Assembly (NCBI RefSeq): GCF_017813245.1
Contig: NZ_JAGIQL010000001.1
Location: 62,001 to 126,000 of the forward strand
Length of the DNA stretch: 64,000 bases
Direction of reading: 5' to 3'
Origin: Streptomyces montanisoli
GTDB lineage: Bacteria > Actinomycetota > Actinomycetes > Streptomycetales > Streptomycetaceae
Part shown: positions 58,630 through 64,000 of the stretch, piece by piece
Layout: each line of letters starts with the position of its first letter
Numbering within the stretch: position 1 is the stretch's first letter
Translations under genes and position numbers: made by a program
Notes under the pieces: generated by a model
The model's input: only the letters and a program-made list of their open reading frames with translations
Databases searched by the model: none
Told to the model about the DNA's origin: nothing

Positions 58630-58812
58630 ATGGACTTGATGGAGCGCACCGTCGTCCGCTGTGCCGATGGTCATGTGTTCAGCACCACGTCGTTCCCGCT
58701 GCAGCATCTCGACGCCGGGAGGATCGGGCCCGGGCGGCTCATCCGGTGTCCTCGGTGTGCGCGGCTGCGCCATGCCGTGCCTGTGCCCGGGGCGCGGCGC
58801 GAGCAGGGTTAG
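58630..58812 (+). CDS. small CxxC protein
   Basis: Protein of 60 residues, [20 protein letters not shown] and [18 protein letters not shown]. The cysteines in VRCADGH and RCPRC can bind one zinc ion, as in a zinc ribbon. This is a small conserved Streptomyces type without known function. The ATG follows GAAGGGACC. The gap between the tRNA and this gene (58366-58629) has no other gene. Confidence 0.75.
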   Translation: MDLMERTVVRCADGHVFSTTSFPLQHLDAGRIGPGRLIRCPRCARLRHAVPVPGARREQG

Positions 58813-58892
58813 CGGCCGGCGGCGCACGTGGGGAACGGGTGCGCGGGGCGGCCGGTCACGGGCGGCCCGCGCACCCCCCGTATCCTCGGGGC

Positions 58893-59468
58893 GTGCTCCT
58901 CTCCGACAAGGACATCCGCGCCGAGCTCGACTCAGGCAACGTCCGCCTCGAACCGTACGACCCCTCGATGGTCCAGCCATCCAGCATCGACGTCCGGCTC
59001 GACCGGTACTTCCGGGTCTTCGAGAACCATCTGTACCCCCACATCGACCCCGCCGTGGAGCAGTCCGGCCTCACCCGCCTCGTCGAGCCCGAGGGCGATG
59101 ACGCGTTCATCCTGCACCCGGGGGAGTTCGTGCTCGCCTCGACGTACGAGGTGATCTCGCTGCCCGACGGCATCGCCTCGCGGCTAGAGGGGAAGTCGAG
59201 CCTGGGGCGGCTCGGGCTCGTGACGCATTCGACGGCCGGGTTCATCGACCCCGGGTTCTCCGGGCACGTCACGCTCGAGCTGTCGAACATGGCCACCCTG
59301 CCCATCAAGCTGTGGCCTGGCATGAAGATCGGGCAGCTCTGCCTCTTCCGGCTCAGCTCACCCGCCGAGTTCCCGTACGGGTCGAAGCGTGCCGGGTCGC
59401 GTTACCAGGGGCAGCGCGGGCCGACGGCCTCGCGCTCCTATCTCAATTTCCACCGGACCCAAGTCTGA
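58893..59468 (+). CDS. dcd: dCTP deaminase
   Basis: Enzyme of 191 residues, the normal length, converting dCTP to dUTP for thymidylate synthesis. Family motifs: [20 protein letters not shown] at the N-terminus, [15 protein letters not shown], the catalytic [11 protein letters not shown] and the [16 protein letters not shown] region, then [16 protein letters not shown]. The GTG at 58893 gives the exact family start. It is a housekeeping gene and marks intact chromosome right of the hot spot. Confidence 0.97.
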   Translation: MLLSDKDIRAELDSGNVRLEPYDPSMVQPSSIDVRLDRYFRVFENHLYPHIDPAVEQSGLTRLVEPEGDDAFILHPGEFVLASTYEVISLPDGIASRLEGKSSLGRLGLVTHSTAGFIDPGFSGHVTLELSNMATLPIKLWPGMKIGQLCLFRLSSPAEFPYGSKRAGSRYQGQRGPTASRSYLNFHRTQV

Positions 59469-59485
59469 GGTTGGGAGTCGCAGGC

Positions 59486-59983
59486 GTGAGCCAGTCCAGG
59501 GAGGACCTCTCCTACGAGCGGTTCGGCGTCGCCGTGCGCGAGCTCGCGCAGGCCGTCGCAGACGACGGGTACGAGCCGGACATAATCCTCTCCATCGCCC
59601 GCGGCGGCGTCTTCGTCGCCGGCGGCCTCGCGTACGCGCTGGACTGCAAGAACATCCACCTCGTCAACGTGGAGTTCTACACCGGCGTGGGGACGACGCT
59701 CGCCATGCCGGTCATGCTGGCGCCCGTGCCGAACGTCGTCGACTTCAGCGACAAGCGCGTCCTGATCACGGATGACGTCGCCGACAGCGGCAAGACGCTC
59801 AAGCTCGTGCACGACTTCTGCCGGGAGCACGTCGCCGAGGTGCGCAGCGCCGTCATCTACGAGAAGTCCGCGTCGCAGGTGAAGTGCGAGTACGTGTGGA
59901 AGCGCACGGACCAGTGGATCAACTTCCCGTGGAGCGTTCAGCCGCCTGTCGTGCGGCGGTCCGGGCAGGTTTTGGACGCCTGA
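59486..59983 (+). CDS. phosphoribosyltransferase
   Basis: Type I phosphoribosyltransferase of 165 residues. The PRPP-binding loop VLITDDVADSGKTLKLV is clear, with PDIILSIARGGVFVAGGLAY near the N-terminus. Relatives are annotated as hypoxanthine/guanine- or xanthine-type enzymes; the base used cannot be told here. The GTG at 59486 follows GGGAG, 17 bases after dcd, so the two probably form one operon for nucleotide metabolism. Confidence 0.92.
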   Translation: MSQSREDLSYERFGVAVRELAQAVADDGYEPDIILSIARGGVFVAGGLAYALDCKNIHLVNVEFYTGVGTTLAMPVMLAPVPNVVDFSDKRVLITDDVADSGKTLKLVHDFCREHVAEVRSAVIYEKSASQVKCEYVWKRTDQWINFPWSVQPPVVRRSGQVLDA

Positions 59984-60032
59984 GGCCGGAGGGGCCCGGG
60001 AGGCCACGCGCAGGCCCGGGGGCGTCCGTGCG

Positions 60033-61133
60033 TCAGAACGTGCCCAGCTTCAGCAGTGACAGCAGCGCAAGCAGCTCGATCGCCGACGCGCCCAGCGCCT
60101 TGGGCCACGGCAGGTCGTGCGACTTGCGGACCATCGACGTCATCAGCGCGCCCGCGAGCAGCCAGGTCAGCCAGCCGAGGATCTGCACGAAGCCGTTGTC
60201 GCCGCCGAGGAACGCGGCGAAGACCAGCCTCGGCACGTCCGTCACGGACATGATCAGCATCGAGAGGCCGACCGTCGGCTGCCACGATCCGTCGCCGCCC
60301 AGCTGCCGTGCCACCGTGTGGGTGACGGCGCCGAGGATGAGGCTGCCGATGACGAACGCGACGCCTGTGAACAGGACGTACGGGAGGGCCATCGAGAACG
60401 CGGACGAGATGACGTCGTGCCGCGCGTCATCGAACCCGAACAGCGCCAGCATGCCGTAGATCAGGGTGACGATGATCGCGGGGCCCCAGACGGGGTAGTC
60501 CCGCATCTGGAGGAACGTCTGGCTCGGGCGCATCACGATGCCGGTCAGCAGGTCGCGCCAGGCGAGCCGGGGGCCGCTGGGGACGGGCGCCGCGCCGGCG
60601 CGGTACGTGGCGCCGTCGCCGTACGGGTCGTCGCTGACGCGGAAGACCTGGGTGTGGCCCGGGTTGTTCGCGTGCGGGTTGGGGTCAGCGGAGGGTATGC
60701 CGCCCTGCATCGGGCCGCCGCCCCCCTGCATCGGGCCGCCCTGCATCGGGCCGCCGTTCTGCGGCTGGGAGTGCGGGGCGTAGGGGTCCCCGGGTCCGTA
60801 CGGGTCCTGCGGCGCGTAGGGGGCCTGCTGGTACGGGCCCTGCTGCCGGTACGGGTCGTCCTGGTACGGCTGTGGCCTCGGCTCGCCGAAGTACTCGGGT
60901 TCGCCGCTGTACTGTCCGCCGCCCGCTCCCGCCGGGGGCCACTGCGCCGCCTGCGGGCCGGCGTAGGGACGCGGCGGCTGCTGCCGTCGCGCTCGCGGTT
61001 GCTGTCGCGGGTCGCGGTTGTCCCGGCCGCGTCCGTTCCTGAATCCAGCCACGCTCTCGAAAGTACCCGGTCGCGCCGGCGCGGGCGGCCGGGGGAGGCG
61101 AACGTGCATGCCATTGGGGCTGTCCTGTGACAT
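60033..61133 (-). CDS. Yip1-family membrane protein
   Basis: Up to 366 residues. The N-terminal 180 residues are Pro/Gln/Tyr/Gly-rich and disordered, with PYQQAPYAPQDPYGPGDPYA and a GGPMQ repeat encoded at about 60707-60765. The C-terminal half has five hydrophobic helices (VWGPAIIVTLIYGMLALFGF, ALPYVLFTGVAFVIGSLILG, ILGWLTWLLAGALMTSMV), fitting the Yip1 domain. The start is uncertain: an in-frame GTG at 61052 (before AGFRNGRGRDN) may be the real one. The function in bacteria is unknown. Confidence 0.82.
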   Translation of the reverse strand: MSQDSPNGMHVRLPRPPAPARPGTFESVAGFRNGRGRDNRDPRQQPRARRQQPPRPYAGPQAAQWPPAGAGGGQYSGEPEYFGEPRPQPYQDDPYRQQGPYQQAPYAPQDPYGPGDPYAPHSQPQNGGPMQGGPMQGGGGPMQGGIPSADPNPHANNPGHTQVFRVSDDPYGDGATYRAGAAPVPSGPRLAWRDLLTGIVMRPSQTFLQMRDYPVWGPAIIVTLIYGMLALFGFDDARHDVISSAFSMALPYVLFTGVAFVIGSLILGAVTHTVARQLGGDGSWQPTVGLSMLIMSVTDVPRLVFAAFLGGDNGFVQILGWLTWLLAGALMTSMVRKSHDLPWPKALGASAIELLALLSLLKLGTF

Positions 61134-61197
61134 CCGTTGCTGAGACCGTGGTCAGGTGTCAGCATTCCGGGCATTTCTGCTCGGAAGGTCCGTCTCT

Positions 61198-62646
61198 TTA
61201 CCAGAGCGTGAGTGCTTCGGTGTGAGGACGGTCTCTCGTTTCTGTCTGCCGTTGGTGCGGCAGGGTTGCGCCACCTGCCCGCCCCGCGCTCGCCGTGCGG
61301 GTGGTGCGGGTCTTGCGGTCGGCTCCACGAGGTTTCAACGCCGCCGGGGCGGTGTCCTGGTCTCCGGCCACTCCGGTACCAGTTACTGCGTTCGCCGCGA
61401 GGGCGGCGAGGTTGAGTGCGGCATTGTCGTCCCGGTCGATGACCAGGCCGCAGGCGTCGCAGGTGTAGGTCCGCATGTGCAGCGGCAGCTTGGCTTTCAC
61501 CGCGCCGCACCCGGAACAGGTCTTGGAAGAGGGATACCAGCGGTCCGCCACGATCACGCGGGTGGCATGGCGTCGGCGGGTTTTGTAGTCGAGCTGGCGG
61601 CTGATTTCACCGAAGCCGGCGTCGGCGATGCGGCGGGCCAGGCGCCGGTTTCTGAGCATGCCGGCGACATGCAGGTCTTCGACCACGATGGTGCCGTACT
61701 CGGCCGCCACCGAGGTGGTGAGTTTGTGCAGGGCATCGGTGCGCAGGTTCGCGACCCGGTGGTGGATCTTGTTGCGGGTGGCGTTGGCCTTCTCCCAGCG
61801 TCGGGACGGTTTGCCTCCGGTGCGCCGGTCGGGGCCCTGGCGGCGGGAGACGGTGCGGGAGGCGCGGCGCAGCAGCTTCAGCGCGGCCTCGTAGTGGCGG
61901 GGGTTGGGCACGGTGCGGATCTCGCCGGTCGAGTCGGCCAGCACCGCGAGGGTCTTCACCCCGAGGTCGATACCGACCGCCACGTCCGGCCGGGCGACCC
62001 GTTCGAGGTCGCGCTTGACTTCAACCTGGAATGAGGCGAACCAGCGTCCACGTTCGTGACGGACGGTCGCCGACAGGATCCGGGCCGTCCCCGCCTGAAC
62101 GTGGGTGAGGAGGTCGCAGGTGGGCTCGTGGGTGCGGATCCTTCCCAGCCTCGGCAGGGTGATGTGACGGCCATCCACGTCCACCCGGATCGTGCCGGTG
62201 GTGAACCGGCACGCAAGACGTGCCTTCCGCTTCGACTTGAACCGCGGCGGGCCTACCCGCTTGCCGCGCCGCTTGCCGTTCTTCGACTTGGCGTAGTTGT
62301 CGAACGCCGCCGACGCGTTCGCGAGGCCGGTGTTGTATGCCTCCTTCGAGTTCTCCTCCCACCAGGCAGCGAACCTCGGATCAGTGTGCTTGGCTTCGTT
62401 GAACCTCTTCCGCAGTGTGGGCAGCGACCATGGCCGCCATGCGGTCAACTCCTTCTCGGGGGTGCCGTAGGTCTCCTCCGCGCGGCGCTGCCACCACGAC
62501 GCCTCGACCCAGCCGACAGCCCAGTTGTACGCGGCACGTGCCGCACCGCAGTGTGAACCCAGTGCGGCCTCCTGCCGGGCGTTCGGGTCCAACGCGTATC
62601 GGTAGGCCTGCACCACAAAACCGGGCTGCGGCTTGAATTTCCTCAC
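61198..62646 (-). CDS. tnpB: TnpB RNA-guided nuclease of IS607-type element
   Basis: Protein of 482 residues. The split RuvC site is complete: Asp in VGIDLGVKTLAVL, Glu in IVVEDLHVAGML, Asp in IDRDDNAALNLAA. The zinc finger CSGCGAVK ... CDACG lies between the last two. TnpB cuts DNA using an RNA from the element's end, which helps the element persist. The GTG at 62646 overlaps the tnpA stop. The C-terminal 50 residues are Arg/Thr-rich and overlap the probable guide-RNA region. Confidence 0.93.
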   Translation of the reverse strand: MRKFKPQPGFVVQAYRYALDPNARQEAALGSHCGAARAAYNWAVGWVEASWWQRRAEETYGTPEKELTAWRPWSLPTLRKRFNEAKHTDPRFAAWWEENSKEAYNTGLANASAAFDNYAKSKNGKRRGKRVGPPRFKSKRKARLACRFTTGTIRVDVDGRHITLPRLGRIRTHEPTCDLLTHVQAGTARILSATVRHERGRWFASFQVEVKRDLERVARPDVAVGIDLGVKTLAVLADSTGEIRTVPNPRHYEAALKLLRRASRTVSRRQGPDRRTGGKPSRRWEKANATRNKIHHRVANLRTDALHKLTTSVAAEYGTIVVEDLHVAGMLRNRRLARRIADAGFGEISRQLDYKTRRRHATRVIVADRWYPSSKTCSGCGAVKAKLPLHMRTYTCDACGLVIDRDDNAALNLAALAANAVTGTGVAGDQDTAPAALKPRGADRKTRTTRTASAGRAGGATLPHQRQTETRDRPHTEALTLW

Positions 62647-63230
62647 GAGGTGGCCTTGCCGGTCGCCACGGCCACCGCGCGGGCGGCCTTGTTCTTCGCC
62701 GCGCCTGGCCCGCACAGGCGGGCGCACATCGAGGTGAGCGCCTCGGTGATGTCCCGCACCAGGTCGTCGGTCGTCTCGGTGGGGTCGAGGACGACCAGGC
62801 GCCTGCCGGATGCGGACAGGACGGCTTCGAGATGCTCGACGCCGAAGGAGGCCAGCCGGTCACGGTGCTCGACCACGATCACCGACGTCAGCGGATCGGA
62901 CAGCAGGCGGTGCAGCTTGCGCCGCCGCCCGTTCAGCCCCGAACCGACCTCCGTGACGACCTGCGCAACTGGCAGGCCGAGCCCGTTCGCACCGGCCACG
63001 ACCCGGGCCCCCTGCCGCTCAAGATCCTCTTTCTGGTCACCGGACGACACGCGGCAGTACGCCACCACCCGCCCCAAGGCCGCAGAGACAGCCGGAGCAG
63101 GCTCGGTTACCAGCCAGGTTCCCGACGGCGCCTGGCGGACCGGAACGGGCATCTTCCCGTCCCTCACCCAACGCCACGCAGTCTGGTAACTCACGCCCTG
63201 CTGCCGCGCCCACTCCGAAAGCTTCACCAA
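62643..63230 (-). CDS. tnpA: IS607-type serine recombinase (TnpA)
   Basis: Protein of 195 residues with an N-terminal MerR-like helix-turn-helix (LSEWARQQGVSYQTAWRWVR) followed by the serine recombinase domain: VVAYCRVSSGDQKEDLERQG (catalytic serine) and SVIVVEHRDRLASFGVEHLE. This domain order is particular to IS607 transposases. The ATG at 63230 follows TTTTGG, a weak site. It is upstream of tnpB. Confidence 0.93.
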   Translation of the reverse strand: MVKLSEWARQQGVSYQTAWRWVRDGKMPVPVRQAPSGTWLVTEPAPAVSAALGRVVAYCRVSSGDQKEDLERQGARVVAGANGLGLPVAQVVTEVGSGLNGRRRKLHRLLSDPLTSVIVVEHRDRLASFGVEHLEAVLSASGRRLVVLDPTETTDDLVRDITEALTSMCARLCGPGAAKNKAARAVAVATGKATS

Positions 63231-63397
63231 AACAAGGTATTCGATGTATACGGCTAGGAATGCTCATAAATGACTAGAAAATCTGTAGCAGCATTCGCCC
63301 CTAGGGGGCATCAGTGGGGCTGCTCGGCGCCGTCCTTCGGCGCTTGCGGTGACGGTGAGATTACGTTGGGTGCCCGTCACCGTTCTCTGGAGGTCCC

Positions 63398-63994
63398 ATG
63401 CCATCCGTACGGTCCGCCGTCGCCTCCGCGCTGGCCGCGCCCGCCCTTCTGCTGTGCCTCACGACGCCCGCGGCCGCCGCGCAGGCGGGCACGGTGCAGG
63501 ACGGCACCTACTACGTCAAGGACGTGGCGTCCGGCCGGTGCCTTGCCGGGACGCGGCTGGAGACCTGCGGCGTCGACGGCACCGAGTGGGTCCTGCGCAA
63601 CCACGCGGACGGCACCGTCCAGTTCGTCCGGCCGGGGCCGGACAGCCGCTGCCTGTCGATGCCGCGGACGCTGGGCTACCCGGCGCCCGTGCGGGTGGAC
63701 GCCTGCGGGTCGGCGCCCAGTCAATCCGCGAGCGGTGAGGCCGGTACGGACGCCGCCGGCGACGACGCCGCCGACGACGCCGCCGTGGACGACAACGCCG
63801 CCGACGCCTCCGGCGCCGTGCCCACGGGGCGCGCCGAGCGCGCCGACCGGTGGCGCATCGAGGGGTGGCCCGACGGGCCCGTCACCATCGCGCACGCCTA
63901 CCCGCCCGCCGGGCGCCTCGTCGTTCAGGGTTCCTCCGTACGGGTCAGCAACAACAGTTCGGCCATGTGGGTGTTCCTGCCCGTCGATGCGTGA
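63398..63994 (+). CDS. secreted protein of unknown function
   Basis: Protein of 198 residues with a clear signal peptide (AAPALLLCLTTPAAAAQA). The mature part has a beta-rich domain with cysteine pairs (GRCLAG, LETCGVDG, SRCLSM, VDACGS) that recalls a half beta-trefoil, then an acidic Asp/Ala linker (DAAGDDAADDAAVDDNAADA) and a second short beta segment. The ATG follows GGAGGTCCC. The function is unknown; carbohydrate or protein binding is a guess. Confidence 0.78.
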   Translation: MPSVRSAVASALAAPALLLCLTTPAAAAQAGTVQDGTYYVKDVASGRCLAGTRLETCGVDGTEWVLRNHADGTVQFVRPGPDSRCLSMPRTLGYPAPVRVDACGSAPSQSASGEAGTDAAGDDAADDAAVDDNAADASGAVPTGRAERADRWRIEGWPDGPVTIAHAYPPAGRLVVQGSSVRVSNNSSAMWVFLPVDA

Positions 63995-64000
63995 TCCCCG

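Larger units (their letters stand above)
61198..63230 (-). mobile_element. IS607-type insertion sequence (tnpA + tnpB)
   Basis: A serine recombinase gene is followed, with a four-base overlap, by a tnpB gene, the standard order of IS607-type elements. These have no terminal inverted repeats and make no target duplication, so the exact ends cannot be read; they lie just outside 61140-63300. AT-richer sequence at about 63230-63300 may be the tnpA-side end. Confidence 0.88.

Noticed and set aside
60117-61130. Plus-strand frame opposite the Yip1-type gene
   Set aside because: No membrane helices or motif; antisense shadow of the Pro/Gln-rich coding region.

Overview
The window is high-GC DNA with the gene content, GTG/TTG starts and purine-rich ribosome binding sites typical of a Streptomyces chromosome. 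It divides into three parts. The left part (about 1-6.6 kb) looks like ordinary chromosome for polymer use: a large LuxR-type (LAL) regulator, an AraC regulator, a secreted intradiol dioxygenase with a carbohydrate-binding module, a secreted AA10 lytic polysaccharide monooxygenase and a lipoprotein. The right part (58.3-64 kb) starts with a complete tRNA-Gly(CCC) gene and continues with housekeeping genes (dcd, a phosphoribosyltransferase, a Yip1-type membrane protein), an IS607-type TnpA/TnpB element and a secreted protein.

The middle (about 6.7-58.3 kb) is an integration hot spot at that tRNA gene. An identical 41-base copy of the tRNA 3' part occurs at 12390, 45559 and 58295, and an integrase remnant with the same flank lies at 6.7-6.9 kb. 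The simplest reading is serial insertion of elements side by side. The rightmost element (45.6-58.3 kb) is a near-complete pSAM2-like actinomycete integrative and conjugative element: GntR repressor with palindromic operators, FtsK-type transfer protein, small membrane protein, replication initiator, excisionase and integrase, with a low-GC two-gene ATPase/DUF4145 insert. The larger block (12.4-45.6 kb) carries a mobilisation module (relaxase, MobC-like protein, DUF2637 membrane protein, DUF3631 ATPase, XRE regulator, excisionase, integrase at 33.8-40.7 kb) and much cargo: an arsenic operon, a cold-shock set (SCO5918-like protein, CBS protein, DEAD-box helicase, cold-shock protein), a heat-shock pair (RheA-like repressor and Hsp18) with two textbook operators, DUF2267 proteins, an FxLD-type class I lanthipeptide cluster and regulators.

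Three gene sets look like conflict or defence systems. (1) At 8.2-12.3 kb a Crp-family protein with a good cNMP-binding motif precedes a tightly overlapping operon that starts with a class III nucleotide-cyclase-like protein ending in an amyloid-like motif and finishes with a TIR-like/deoxyribosyltransferase-like protein. (2) At 41.1-44.5 kb a small alpha-helical protein with a C-terminal amyloid-like motif sits directly before a large P-loop ATPase carrying the matching motif near its N-terminus, the layout of bacterial NLR/amyloid signalling pairs. (3) At 49.9-52.0 kb there is an AT-richer Sll1717-type P-loop ATPase plus DUF4145 pair. The lanthipeptide cluster has a clear precursor, but its methyltransferase gene is frameshifted in a G6 run. 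All functional statements come from reading translated sequence; no database search was run.
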